Origin: Ricinus communis
Lineage: Eukaryota > Streptophyta > Magnoliopsida > Malpighiales > Euphorbiaceae
Reading direction: 5' to 3'
Length of the DNA stretch: 64,000 nt
NCBI RefSeq assembly: GCF_019578655.1
Contig: NC_063261.1
Span: forward strand, 29,119,126 to 29,183,125
Shown here: piece by piece, positions 25,301 to 37,020 of the stretch
Layout: the number at the start of each line of letters is the position of its first letter
Numbering within the stretch: the first letter of the stretch is position 1
Position numbers and translations under genes: made by a program
Notes under the pieces: generated by a model
What the model saw: only the letters and a program-made list of their open reading frames with translations
Told to the model about the DNA's origin: nothing
Database searches by the model: none

Positions 25301-26833
25301 CCAACACCCAAGCAGCGCCCTGAAAAGTCTAGCGTCTCCCTGACTGTCATCTCACCATGGTGCAGATCATGCTGGCTGATATAAGCACATGTTCTTTGCG
25401 GAACAAATTCATGCAATTCATGACCACAGTAAGTGACCCTTCCTGTTACCTGATCACAGAAAGACAGATGATTGAGCCTGAACATCCATTTTTCTTTTCA
25501 TCATTTTGAATAAGGATGATGTTGCAGATTAAAAATCTTGAAGTTTTTATGGATTTAAAAGGTGAAAAAGTCAGAACAAACTCGTAGATCCTTGTCCATC
25601 TTCCCAGCAAGTGCCTGCAGCAATGTTGTTTTGCCTGATGCTGGAGGTCCAAGAAGCAGTGTCATTCTGACGCCAAAAAACAATATATAAGGAAAAAGAA
25701 TGAGATGAAATTATTTTAAGAATTTTATAGCTAGAAGAAGCACAATTATTCCATCTATAAACCACAATTACATGAGATGCTTATATAGCTTTGTTATTCC
25801 TTTGCTGCAAAACTTGTTTTATGTTAAACGAGAATTGGGAAGAATTACTACTAAACTAGAATTATATTAAATCAGAGATGTACCTTGATGGTTTCACTAT
25901 CCCACTCACATCATGGAGTATCTTGACAACCCTTTTGTTAGATGGAAAAATTCTAAGTAATCCAAGAATTCCCTGATCATACACAACAAACAGAAAAATT
26001 ACTGAATTTATGAGTACAAACACCAAAAGCACCAAATCAATAGGAAAGCAACATCTTCTCCTAGAATCTCTAATGACCGAGTATTTTGAACCGCATAATT
26101 TATATTTTGTAATTCAAGTTTCAAAGGAAGAATTGGACAGCTAAAACTACACAGTAGAATTTGACAATCTATTGCATACTAATTAGCAGACAGAGTAAAG
26201 TACCTCTGCTGTATTCATGGCAGCATTCACTAGAGTTGGAAGTGCCCTTGTTCCAACATATGCATCTCCTTCTACTGATAAATGCTCAAACCGAACTTCA
26301 ATCTTAGGTATCTCAATCCCAACCCTATTAATAGCCAAAAAAAATCAAGAAATTTTCAAGAGAAGAAAAAAAGACTCAAAATTAAGATAGCATTGAGATA
26401 GAAAGCCTCACCTGTCAGTTCTTTCTCTAAGCCTTTGAAGAAACCTTTCATTGTCTTCTTCAACGACTTGAAGTATACTTTCTATGAGTTGCTTCTTGTC
26501 TTGCATTCCAAGATTAGTAACATCAATCTCCTCATAGTCAATTCTTCCATTATCCAAAACCTGCTTCAGCATCCCTTTCCTTAACCTATCATATGTTGGT
26601 AATCTCTCTATTGCTGCCCATTTCAACTCTTCTTCATCATCCTCTCTCTGACTCCTCCGAAAGACATCTCCTTGAGTACCCCACACTTCGCGAATACTAG
26701 CAGAAGCCCAACTTCTTCTACTTGCTGATGATAGACTTCTGCTCATTGATCTTGTGCTCAGTGACCTCACTGACCTTGCAAGCTCATCTCTCACCGATCT
26801 TGCAAGCTCATCTCTAGTAAAAGGTTCTGCCAT
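19396..26833 (-). CDS. Full-size ABCG (PDR-type) transporter, 20 exons, 1488 residues, intact
   Basis: Exons in transcript order: 26833-26412, 26324-26204, 25972-25884, 25666-25582, 25449-25159, 25084-24994, 24879-23979, 23851-23691, 23522-23419, 23320-23155, 23068-22946, 22782-22637, 22413-22081, 21980-21690, 21579-21496, 21360-21227, 21081-20854, 20369-20198, 20086-19832, 19665-19396. The sum is 4467 bp, an open frame of 1488 codons plus TAG. Layout is NBD1-TMD1-NBD2-TMD2, the reverse orientation typical of PDR pumps. NBD1: Walker [10 protein letters not shown] (217-225), signature ISGGQ (356-360), Walker B ALFMDE (376-381). NBD2: Walker [10 protein letters not shown] (932-940), degenerate signature LSTEQ (1039-1043), Walker B IIFMDE (1059-1064). 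Hydrophobic TMD segments lie at about 530-770 and 1190-1488. The N-terminus is Arg/Ser-rich. Such proteins export hormones, waxes or defence compounds at the plasma membrane. It resembles the ABCG29/35/36 group, but the substrate cannot be read. All introns are GT-AG except intron 13 (GC-AG). Confidence 0.95.
20370..20853. other. Intron 17 of the ABC transporter, possible tRNA-derived SINE fragment at about 20440-20590
   Basis: The longest intron (484 bp). On the minus strand it contains GGAGGTCATGGGTTTGAGTT at about 20526-20545, which resembles the Pol III B-box region of tRNA-derived SINEs. Only the B-box-like part is visible and I see no clear A box, so this is tentative. Confidence 0.3.
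21981..22080 (-). other. GC-AG intron 13 of the ABC transporter
   Basis: Exon 13 must end ...ETRK at 22081 to join [11 protein letters not shown] of exon 14 (21980), the continuous sequence expected in PDR proteins. The intron starts GCAAGC after AAG and ends with AG (TGCTGTAG). No GT lies at or near the junction. AG|GCAAG is the known consensus for the minor GC class of U2 introns. Confidence 0.85.
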
Positions 26834-27000
26834 GATGACTGTATATTAAGTTATTATTAAAGAACTTGAACACCAAGAAAAATTCAGGCACTGTCCCTTT
26901 TGGTACTATATATGAAAATAAAAGAAGTAACAATATCTAAATTCTTGAATCACCATTGGAGGTCCTCTTCCTTTTGGGTTCTATGTTTGGTGGTGATGAA
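26834..27000 (-). promoter_or_regulatory. Putative core promoter and 5' UTR of the ABC transporter
   Basis: On the minus strand, CATATATAG at 26914-26906 is a TATA-like element about 73 bp upstream of the ATG at 26833, leaving room for a short 5' UTR. This rests on position and composition only. The sequence further upstream to about 27480 shows no gene. Confidence 0.35.
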
Positions 27001-28812
27001 CATGAACAAATTCTTTATGGTTAATATATGTAGGTGAAGAAAGATTCCAGAACTGCATGGTAGTGACAGAAATTGGTATTTAGAGATTTGAAAGATACAC
27101 AATGAAGTGATTCACAATTTTGTCAAGTAATAGGGAAAAGGATATGATTCAGATATGGAAGTTAATGTTTATTCTATTTCATGGCGTTGTCATCCAGGAA
27201 TCTGAAGACGGCCTAAAAAGGACAATAAGATATTTTTGATCCTAGTATTTTAGGTAATATTTTCTTTAGGTTCTATTATTTATCTTTCCTGTCTTTGACT
27301 TAGTACGCAGGTAGAGTCTCAAAAGGACAGGAAAGTTCTGAAAACCTGCTAATGCTGATGGATTCTTGGAGCTTCTCTAGTTCACAATTTTTTCGTACTC
27401 AAAGTGGCAGACTTCTTCCCCAATCTACTTTCTCATTTTCTTACAGGGCCTTTATTTTGGATCACTTGTCAGCACCCAGTGGCATAACCGTGAAATACTC
27501 ATAAAGACAATTGCTAAATTATTCTGGATTAAAACTATATATTTTAATTATATTTTTATTAAATTATAGCTAAGCTAGAGTAAATCAATAGATTTAGAAA
27601 TAAATAATAATTTTTTTCTTAAACTATCCTGATCTATAGCCCAATCTAGCTCCAAAATAGTTCCGCTCTTATGTGAGTAGATAAACATAAAAATAAAAAT
27701 TTAATCTAATAGTTAGCATGAAAAACAGTTAAATTTAAAATCTTACAATGGTGAAAATAAATTGAGCGGCAACTTCAAAGTAATTTCGCCGATATCAATA
27801 CATGAATATAAAATAAAATAAACTTAATCCAATAGTTAGTATGGAAAGCAGTTAAATTTCCCGAAAACATCAATGATCCTCCTAATAGAGTATGATTTGG
27901 AATTGGCTTATAATGTAAGGTAGGCAAGGATTTGTATGAAAATAGAAAAATCATGGTGGCAAAAGCCACCAAGGATGGAGTTGGTATAAGTTTGGACCCA
28001 CTAGGTTTATAAGTGAGGTTGAAAGACCATATCGGATGGCAACTTCTTCTCTAATGGAAGAAAATAGAAATAATGATATCTTAAAGGGATAAGTGGGGAG
28101 AGATGAGGGGCCTAAAATTGTGGAAAACACAATAAAGAAGGATGTCCCATCCTCTCTTCTAATAGTTTTCGTCTACCAATTCTATAATTTTACACTTTTA
28201 CTCAAGTGGAGATATACCAAACATTTTATAAGGGTATTTTTTAGAGTTTCAATAAGTACTGGAAATTAAGATTATATGCTGCTGCTATGCATATAATTTC
28301 TTTTAAAAATAATGGTCAAAGCCATGAAAAAAGTTTCACTTGACAAATCCTGATGCATTTTTAACCTGTTTTACAAATATACATTAGATTATAGGGTAGA
28401 TTTATTTATCTATTAGGTCGATCCGAATCGAATTTAATTGGCTTTAAAAATATTTTTAAATTAAGATTTGAATTTAATTTAGTATGATTTTGTCAGTTTT
28501 AAATTTTAATTAAATATGTTTTTTAAATTTTTCCTTTTAAATTAATCATGAAGTCCTTTATGTGAGAAGTCCCATCAATCTTTCTCTCTCTTTATGCTTT
28601 CCTTAACAAACTGCAAGGAGAATGTTTTTGGGAAGGTTGGAAAAATCTTTAACATGTAATTTGATTTTGGGTTAACTAGTCCCTAAACTTAGAACATTAT
28701 CAAACAAATGACCACAAATCTTTTGAAAATGAAAATTCTACTTTCTAATGTCTTTGCATATTCCAAAACTTAATAAAATCTTTTAACCCATTATTATTAT
28801 TTTTTATTCTAT
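27001..28812. other. Intergenic upstream of the ABC transporter, no gene seen
   Basis: No credible coding sequence. The first several hundred bases probably include distal promoter of the minus-strand transporter. A sentence-like repeat (AATCTAATAGTTAGCATGAAAAACAGTTAAAT at about 27701-27732 and AATCCAATAGTTAGTATGGAAAGCAGTTAAAT at about 27825-27858) shows a short local duplication. Confidence 0.5.
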
Positions 28813-28822
28813 CCTTTTTTAA

Positions 28823-30245
28823 GGGATTATTACATAAATAGTGATTTAACTTTTTCATTTTTGCTATTTAGTGGCTCATCTCTTTTTTTTTTTTTTTTTT
28901 GCAATCAAGTATATCAACTATTCAAAAGCCATGTCTTTTGGTGCTTATCTCCAATTAAGACTGATCAGGACTCAGCAAAAGTTGTCCCATTATTACTTAG
29001 TAATATTGCCACATCATTCAAGAGATAAAAAATGACTTAAATAACCTCAACTATAATAAAGAAAAAAGACAAAAATAACCTTGTCTCTCATAGTGAACAT
29101 TAAAAGTTGAAACATAAATTAGGGATTTATACTCTTAAAGTTGAAATTGAAAAAGAAATCTGCCATAGAACAAAAGAAAGCATAAGAAAAGTTGTAATGT
29201 TGTTATCAATCAAGCAATTGCCTATTACCAATTCTAGTTTTTTATTACTCTGAATATCAAGAAGTAACTACCAAAACAGGTATGGCTTTTTTTATTTATT
29301 TAATGATATATACTTTCTCATTCTTTTGATTTCATTAATTTGATTTGATGATGAAAAAGATATTTGAGACATGATTTAAAGCAAGTGCATAAAGAAATAG
29401 ATGTCATTTTAGGGAGTTTACATGAAGTGCAGGTTGAAGAAGTTGTTCGAGATGATTTTTATATGAAATCTCAAAAGATGTGCTTAGAGGAGAGAAAGAG
29501 ATAAATGAAGTTGAGGTTGAAACTACAAACAAAGATGTGAGGCTGAGGATATATCTAGTGTCGAGCAAGAAAGTGCAAATGTTCATACAAGCGAAGGAGG
29601 TTTAGATGCAGAATGTCATGAAAAGTGAGGAAGAGGAGGATGTATTTGATTGTTAGTGGCTATATAATGAGGATGATGAGGAATTGTAGCATGCTAGGAA
29701 AGCTTTGAGAAGTTCTAAAAGAAGGAAAGACACAAGTGAAACAAGAACTAATAGAGGCAACATTGATGAAAAAAAGAGAAGAAGTAAATATTGGTGAAGC
29801 GAGTTTTCTTCTACTTTTTATTCATACTTGCAACATAAAATATTAAATAGAGAGGAAGAAGGTTTTGAAAGTGATGAATATGATTTTAGTCTTCTTTCTT
29901 CTTCACTTTCTCCTTTTTTTTTCTGTTTACATATTTTGGAGATTAAATTTGATTTTTAAATTTTTTTCTAAAATAACAAGCCTCTTATTTGTGTCAAAGA
30001 AGGCAAGAGTATTTTAGTAATGCAATCTATGATAAAAAAAAAAAAAGTCTATATGACGTGACAATATTACTAAGCAATAATGGATCTATTTTTGGTTGAG
30101 ACAGCACTCCTATCGGTCTTAATCGACATAAGCACCAAAAGACACGGTTTTTGAACAATTGATACATTTGATTGCAAAAGAAAAAGATGAGATACTTAAA
30201 TAGTAAAAATGAAAAGGTTGAGACATCATTTATGTAATAATCCCT
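28823..30245. mobile_element. Mutator-like element with about 200-bp terminal inverted repeats
   Basis: The left end GGGATTATTACATAAATAG (28823) and the right end, whose reverse complement reads GGGATTATTACATAAATGA (from 30244), begin inverted repeats of about 200 bp. They include GTGTCTTTTGGTGCTTAT-type sequence near 28935-28955 and 30125-30150. Flanks CTTTTTTAA (28814-28822) and CTTTTTCAA (30246-30254) could be a 9-bp target duplication with one mismatch, as expected for Mutator elements, although the T-rich context weakens this. The interior on the plus strand has an acidic, broken frame (EEDVFDC, then WLYNEDDEELQHARKALRSS near 29640-29720). It resembles the acidic N-terminal region of plant MuDR-type transposases. 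No catalytic domain remains. Confidence 0.7.
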
Positions 30246-30947
30246 CTTTTTCAATTATCACAATTAGGAAGGAAGGAGGTGTTCACCTCCAAACATAAAG
30301 TCTTTAGCCAAGAAACTAATGCTTAGTGGTTTATTTATTTGTATTTAGATCCAATAGTCTTATTCTAGTACAGACCTCTTGGTGTTTGCACTAAAAGTTA
30401 TCATTTTATACTGAGTAAGGTTTATATTGGCCTTTAAATTTTATAGTCAGACTCAATTTGGTTGCCAATTTAACCTTTAAACTTTTTAAATATGTTCAAT
30501 TTAGCCTTCTTTTGAATAAGCCAATTAGACACAATATAATAAGACTGTAAAGAAATGCCCAAATTGAGCTTGAATGATAAGTTGGGGGCTGGATTTAACT
30601 TTTATTAAAAATTAAAAACAATAAGTGCAATTTTTTTAAATTAATACAGATTTACTAAACCCATAAAATCAACTCGTTACCGCCAACAATGCTTTTTCAC
30701 CATTATCAGCAATACCATCTTCAAATAAAAAACCAACAGCATTATCACTAGAAAATAAAATATAAATGAGAATTTACAATTCATTGATATATAAAATCAA
30801 TTAGATAATTAAATCACTTGTAATTAGATTATTTAGAAATAAATCAAATTGAGCATGTGGCAAAAGTAAGTGGCCAAATTGAGTTCGCATTAAATGTTAG
30901 GTGGAACATTAGCTCCATAATCTATTCAAATTACACTCCAAAAATAT

Positions 30948-31225
30948 TGTCGGAATTAGCTCTTTGATTATAGAATAAATTTCTTAGTTATTGGTTTTGG
31001 TTATAGGCTGATTATAGTTTCCTATATAGGCTGATTTAGTTTTCTATATAGGTTGATTCATGTATAGGGTGATTAGTTTCCTATATAAGCTGATTGTTAT
31101 TTCCTTAGAATAGAATTGCTTCCTAATTTAGCTCATGATTAGGAAGATGTAAATGTGTATATATTTCCTCTTCTTTAGAGATAGAATATGACAATATATC
31201 ATTTATAGAATTCATTTGTTCAACA
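30948..31225 (+). repeat. 5' LTR of Ty1-copia element
   Basis: It starts TGTCGGAATTAGCTC and ends GTTCAACA, 278 bp. It matches the 3' LTR at 35639-35878 along its length, apart from about 38 bp present here only, made of an extra TATAGG-GATTAG-TTTCCTATATA repeat. It is preceded by AATAT (30943-30947) and followed by a primer-binding site. Confidence 0.92.
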
Positions 31226-31239
31226 TGGTATCGGAGCAG
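31226..31239 (+). other. Primer-binding site (initiator tRNA-Met type)
   Basis: TGGTATCGGAGCAG directly follows the 5' LTR. The usual plant copia site complementary to the 3' end of initiator tRNA-Met is TGGTATCAGAGC; one base differs. Confidence 0.85.
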
Positions 31240-31316
31240 TGTTTGCTCCTGAATATTGTATCTTGAAACCACCATCATTTTTTTCTTTCTTACCTAAAAA
31301 AAACTCAGTAATCTAA

Positions 31317-32756
31317 ATGGTTGAGATTACTACCAATCCCATTATTCCAACTACACAAACAAACCAAACACCACCGATAATCATCCACCAAGATAATTAT
31401 GCATTCCTTATCAGTATTATACTTGATGAAAAAAACTATCCACTATGGTCTCAACTCATGGAGATGCGTATTGAATCCCGAAATAAGGCTGGATATCTTA
31501 CTAGAGAAACGAAGAAACCACCACTTGAAGATCCTAGTTATGCAACATGGATCACCGAAAATCACAAAGTGAAAAGCTGGCTTTTTGAATCAATGAATTC
31601 ATTATTGATGTAGCAGTAAATTCGTCTATCAACCGCTAAAGAAATCTGGAAAGCAATAGCCAAGACCTTTTATGACGGATCAAATGAGACTTTTCTTTTT
31701 GAATTAAACAGAAAGTCCTTCTCTACTACACCAAATGGTAGACCACAATGAACTTGTTGTTATTTTCTAGAAAATAGATCATCGAATGATCCCTCAAGAA
31801 GGATCAGTTGAAGGGCTGGTCCAAATGCATTCTACAATGTCTAGGCTTTGGGTACATATCTTTTTGAGTGGGCTTGATCCTGATTTTGATCATCAAACTC
31901 AATCTGGAAAGTACTTATGTGTATGTCAAAAGAGATTACCAACAAAAACTTATAATGGGAGGATCTAAAATCATATCTGAAAGTTTAGCTTCTAAGAGAA
32001 CTCAACCAGTAGTGTCACCTGGCTTAGTAAAAAATTGGAGTGCCAAGTATAATTTTTTTATTTGTAATCATTATGGTGAAACAGGACATTCAAAATAAAA
32101 AATGCTATGAGATTGTTGGCTATCCTGAATGGTGGGACTTCTCAAAGAAACCAAGAAAGAAGATTGCAGCAAAGGTTATGATGACAGACACAGAAGAAGT
32201 CAAACAAAATCTGGAGAATAAATCACAACCTATAGCAAATGTAGCTCACTCAGGTATTGTTGGTAAGGCAAATGCTTTTTCTACAACTTCTAAGAATGTT
32301 ATTTGGATTATTGATACAGGTGCATATGATCATATGACTGGAGATTCAAAGCAATTAAAATGCATTCGTCCATCGCCTCAATCAGTTGTATGTACAGCTA
32401 ATGGTGGTACTTCTCCAATCACTAGCGAAGGATCTGCCATCTTATCTACTACCCTTACTCTAGATACTGTCTTGATTGTCCCATCTCTTGAATATAATCT
32501 TTTGTTAGTTGGCCAAATAACCTCTTCTCTTGCTTGTACTATAACTTTCTGGCCTTCTTTTTGTGTTTTTCAGGACATTCTGACCCGGAGAATTCTTGGT
32601 TATGGTGTTAAAAGGAACAGACTTTATTACTTGGATTTGATGAAAAAGGGAAAGAAAAAATTAGTCATGCATGTCAAACAAGTAGTAAAGATAAAGCTCA
32701 AGCAACTGTTTGGTTATGGCATCGAAGATTGGGACATGTTTCATTTGGATATCTAA
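31317..32756 (+). pseudogene. Copia gag and protease, decayed
   Basis: The ATG at 31317 begins a copia gag N-terminus (LISIILDEKNYPLWSQLM, then WITENHKVKSWLFESMN), stopped by TAG at 31611-31613. Gag continues in other frames, with a knuckle-like FICNHYGETGHSK near 32055-32095. The protease domain is in the frame of 32040-32756: WIIDTGAYDHMTGD at about 32300-32345, followed by ALLSTTLTLDTVLIVPSLEYNLLLVGQI-like sequence that includes the conserved VP...NLLSV-type block. The catalytic DTGA is kept but the reading frame is broken, so no functional polyprotein is made. Confidence 0.85.
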
Positions 32757-33960
32757 AGAAATTACAACCGCATATTTTTTCGAATTTGAATGTTTCAGAT
32801 TTTATTTGTGATGTTTGTGAACTGGCCAAAAGCCATTGTATTTCTTATTTGCCGAGTTTGAATAAATGTTCTGAACCTTTTATGATTATACACTATAATG
32901 TATAGGGTCCTGCAAAGGTTCCTTCTTTTTTTAAAGCATATTATTTTGTTACATTCATTGATGAGTGCATTAGGATGACATGGGCATCCCTACTTCATAA
33001 GAAAAGTGATGTATCTATAGTTTTTTAGGAATTCCATAATATGGTGAGCACTCAATATCAAAGGCAAATTTGTGTTTGGCAAACAGACAATATATTAGAA
33101 TTCTTAGATACTGCTTATGGAAAGTTCTTAAGTGAATAAGGGATTCGTCATCATACTTCGAATACCTATACCCCGCAACAAAATGGCTTGGTAGAGAGAA
33201 AAAATAGGCAAATTATGGAAATTATTTGTGCCTCTCTTTTTGACATAAAGATGTCTCATTTTTATTGGGGGGGGAAGCCGTGAAATCTACTGTGTATTTA
33301 ATTAATCGAGTTCCTTCTTGAGTAATTGATTTTTAAACTCCTCAATAAAAGATACAAACTTTCTTCTCTCTGTCGCATATCCCAAATCTTGAACCTAGGA
33401 TATTTGGTTGTATAGTATATATCCACATTCCAATGGTACTATAAAACAAACTTGATCCCTGCGCAAAATGATGTGTATTTGTTGGTTACTCAGGCTTTTA
33501 AAAAGGTTATCGTTACTATGATCCACTCACAAAAAGAATACATGTGACCTTGGATGTGTCCTTTCGCGAATCAAAACCATATTGTTCTGAAAAGGTCGAT
33601 ACTCAATCTCAGGGGGAGATTCTTAATAAGGAAACTCTATTACAAGAAAATCTTATAGATTTTCCAGTTCTGGAAGAAATGAGTGAAAATTTATAGCATA
33701 ATAATCAACAAGTTCCTGAAGAAGGGAGGGATGAAGAGTTATTAATTTCTTCTAGAGACTTACAATTGCCAATATCTTCTACGGAATCACCACCATCTGA
33801 AGAGTCGTTCATTTTAACACCATTGGCCGAAGAATCATCTCAGAATATCTTGGATATCAATACTTCCACAGAGGTAAACCCAAGTCTAATATTTGATGAG
33901 TTTAATGAAATAAACATCTCTACTTAAAATTTTCCTTCTAGATATCCACAAAGATCAAAT
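32707..33960 (+). pseudogene. Copia GAG-pre-integrase and integrase, decayed
   Basis: WLWHRRLGHVSFGYLKKL (from 32707) with the later CDVCELAKSHC gives the HHCC zinc-binding region. The integrase core follows: FVTFIDECIRMTWASLLHKKSDV near 32950-33010, then QTDNILEFLD and YTPQQNGLVERKNRQIMEI near 33080-33220, which carry the second Asp and the Glu of the D-D-E triad. Stops at several positions (for example TAG in the first strand region near 32902 and TAA near 33138) and a frameshift near 33270 disable it. Confidence 0.82.
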
Positions 33961-34107
33961 AAAGGTATACCAAAAATAATATGACCCTGATATTAGAACC
34001 AATGTTAGATATCTAATTGGTAATTACCTTTCGACATATAGATTGTCTAGTTCATATGCCCTTGTTACTAATCAATCATCCCAAGTATCTATTCCTAGTA
34101 CTGTGCA

Positions 34108-35530
34108 GGATGCTTTAGCAGATCCAAAGTGGACAAAAGTAATGAATGAAGAAATGTAGGCTTTACAAAATAATTATACATGGGATCTCGTTCCATTACC
34201 TAAAGGAAAAAAGACAGTTAGTTATAGATAGGTTTACACCGTCAAACTCAAATCAGATGGAAGCATTGACAGATATAAGGTAAGGTTAGTCGCGAAGGGT
34301 TTTACAAGAAGTACGGAGTAGATTATCAAGAGACTTTCACACCAGTGACCAAACTCAACACAATTCGTATTCTAATTTCTATAGCAGCAAATCGAGATTG
34401 GCCTTTGCATCAATTTGATGTTAAAAATGCTTTTCTTAATGGAGATTTAGAAGAGGAAGTCTATATAGAGAGCTACCACCAAGAGTAAAACATAATGCTT
34501 CATATAAAGGTGAAGTTTGTAAGCTGAAAAAGGCATTGTACAGTATTAAACAATCACCTCGAGCTTGGTTTGGGAGGTTCACTTCAGCAATGAAGATATT
34601 TGATTATAAACAAAGTAATGGTGATCATACTTTGTTTATCAAATATAAAGAATGGAAGGTAACGACTTTAACAGTGTATGTTGATGATATGATCTTGACT
34701 GGAGATGATCTTTGTGAAATGAAGTTGTTGCAGAAATATTTGTCTAGTAAATTTGAAATGAAGGATCTTGGACATCTTAAATATTTCTTAGGAATTGAGA
34801 CAGGAAGATTAGAAAAAGGAGTTTTCCTTTTACAAAGGAAGTACATTCTTGATTTGTTGACTGAAACTGGAATGCTTGATTGTAAACCAGTTGAAATGCT
34901 GATAAAGGTAAATCATAAACTCACTTTGTTCTCAGAACAAGTTCCAACAGATGTGGGATGTTATCAACGACTGATTGGAAGATTAATCTATTTGACTCAT
35001 ATAAGACCCGACATAGCATATGCTGTGAGTGTTATGAGTCAATTCATGCATACACCTAGTGAAGAACACACGAACGCAGTATACTGGATCTTGAGATACC
35101 TAAATGGGACTCCAGGCAAGAGGCTGTTATTCTCAAAAAATGGTAGCTCATACATTGCAGGGTACACTGATGCTGATTGGGTAGGTGATCAATCAACAAG
35201 ATGATTTACTTCAGGCTACTTTACTTTTGTAGCAGGAAATCGGTTACTTGAAGCAGTAAAAAATAAAAAGTTGTGGCACGATCAAGTGCGGAAGCTGAAT
35301 TCAGAGGAATGGCATATGGTTTATGTGAGTTATTATGGATTAAAAGTGTCCTACAATCTCTAAGGATAGATAATGCAAGTCCAATAAAATTTTATTGCGA
35401 TAACAAGGCTGCCCTTGAGATTGCCCAAAATCCCATACAACACGGTCATACCAAACACGTTGAAGTTGATCGTCACTTTATCAAAGAAAAGCTCGACAAA
35501 AAATTATACAGTTCTCATTTCTCAACTTAA
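34108..35530 (+). pseudogene. Copia reverse transcriptase and RNase H, decayed
   Basis: RT begins ALADPKWTKVMNEEM, then a stop, ALQNNYTWDLVPLP (34108-34205). It continues through RLVAKGF, DVKNAFLNGDLEEEVYIE and the catalytic VYVDDMILTGDD (about 34672-34710). RNase H includes GYTDADWVGD (about 35160-35190), RSSAEAEFRGMA (35276-35312) and FYCDNKAALEIAQNP plus HTKHVEVDRHFIKEKL (35386-35495). Two Trp/Gln codons changed to stops near the start, a frameshift near 34300-34480 and a stop at 35202-35204 make it inactive. Confidence 0.88.
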
Positions 35531-35638
35531 AACAGCAGTTAGCTGATATACTAACTAAAGCAATGTTTAGAAAAAAATTTCATGATATGGTTAACAAATT
35601 GGGCATGATATATATCCACGCACCAACTTGAGGGGGAG

Positions 35639-35878
35639 TGTCGAAATTAGCTCCTTGATTATAGATTAAATATCTTGATTATTAGCCTTGATTATAGGTG
35701 ATTATAGTTTCATGTATAGGCTGATTTAGTTTTCTGTATAGGTTGATTGTTATTTCCTTAGAATAAAATTGCTTTATAATTTAGCTAATGATTAGGAAGA
35801 TGTAAATGTATATATATTTTCTCTTCTTTAGAAATGAAATATGACAATATATCATTTATAGAATTCATTGGTTCAACA
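35639..35878 (+). repeat. 3' LTR of Ty1-copia element, with PPT and target duplication
   Basis: A polypurine tract (TTGAGGGGGAG, 35629-35638) precedes TGTCGAAATTAGCTC. The LTR ends GTTCAACA at 35878 and is 240 bp long. AATAT follows at 35879-35883, identical to the AATAT before the 5' LTR, giving a perfect 5-bp target duplication. Confidence 0.92.
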
Positions 35879-36173
35879 AATATCAAGTTAGATTCAAAAT
35901 TTACGAGCTGAATTGGCCATAAAAAAAAAAAAAGAAAAAAGCTAAACTGGATTTGACTGTAAAATTTAAGAACCAAATTAAACTTTATTCTTCTTATGTA
36001 GACCGAATTAGATCACAAAATTTAGGAACCAAATTCAACCTTATTTCTATTATATAGATCGAATGTCAAGTCAACTATCTATTTAGAGCAATAAAGTGGA
36101 TTTTGACATAAAGATAAAATTAATAAAAAAATTAAATTTGTCAAATCTAAAAATGTGAAATTTAGTTTTATTT

Positions 36174-36174
36174 G

Positions 36175-36243
<69 letters not shown>

Positions 36244-36244
36244 T
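36174..36244. repeat. (AAT)n/(ATT)n inverted microsatellite
   Basis: About 15 ATA/AAT units turn directly into about 9 ATT units, so the stretch can fold back on itself perfectly over about 27 bp. Confidence 0.93.
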
Positions 36245-36634
36245 GTAATGCTAAATTCATAATTTTTATATGCTACAATTATTTACGATAACAAGTATTT
36301 ATAAGGCAGATCAATGGGCCTCTCAGGAGATTAATATCGATCACCATTATACACTGAACCAAAAGAATAAGAGACCTAGTAGGCTCGTCAAGTTACAGTG
36401 CGGCCACCAATGGGAACCCAAAAGTGAACGTTGGAAGAGATCCGACTCAGAAAACCTCATGAGTCATCCATTAACCAGCTTAAGACCAAAGCAATAAGGA
36501 GAGTCCAAATGTTCACACCTGAAAGAAAACAATATCATGGCTAATAAGAAAGCCACAACATAAGGAGGAGATAGCTAATGAGAAGGAAGAAAGGAATGGA
36601 CCAATGGGAATGGAAATCCTTTGATCCCTATCCT

Positions 36635-36683
<49 letters not shown>

Positions 36684-37020
36684 ATAAATTTACTAGAATT
36701 TTTTGCAATGTCACAAGTTTGACCTATCACTTAGAGTCTAATTTTCAAAGAAAAAAAATTCTAACCGTATAAATTTAAAAATTGATAAGAACTTTCAATT
36801 GAATGAACAAAAAAACCTAATACACATGTACCATATTTGTAATACTTAGTTAGATAGCTCTTTATACTTTAAATTTGACCTATTAAACACTTCAACTCGA
36901 TAATTATTTAATATATAAACACCTAAAAGTTTAGAAAATAGAAGTTGTAAAATCCAGATGCTGACTCATTTTATCAAATGGACAACTCTTATTCTCTCTC
37001 TCTAGAAACACCTAAGAAAA
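36245..37020. other. Intergenic, no gene supported
   Basis: A short open frame at 36270-36497 has low-complexity, unrecognised content and no homology that I can name. An (AT)n run lies at about 36638-36680. Confidence 0.5.
36638..36680. repeat. (AT)n microsatellite
   Basis: A perfect AT dinucleotide run of about 21 units. Confidence 0.93.

Larger units (their letters stand above)
30400..36060. mobile_element. Inverted-repeat element split by a copia insertion
   Basis: Left DNA near 30411-30475 (GAGTAAGGTTTATATTGGCCTTTAAATTTTATAGTC) matches the reverse complement of DNA near 35940-36045 (GAATAAAGTTTAATTTGGTTCTTAAATTTTACAGTC and AATAAGGTTGAATTTGGTTCCTAAATTTTGTG). The right side carries two diverged copies. 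With the copia element at 30948-35883 removed, the original element would be about 700 bp. Exact ends are uncertain. Confidence 0.5.

Noticed and set aside
36270..36497. 75-codon frame as a small gene
   Set aside because: Composition and context (next to microsatellite and repeat nest) give no support.
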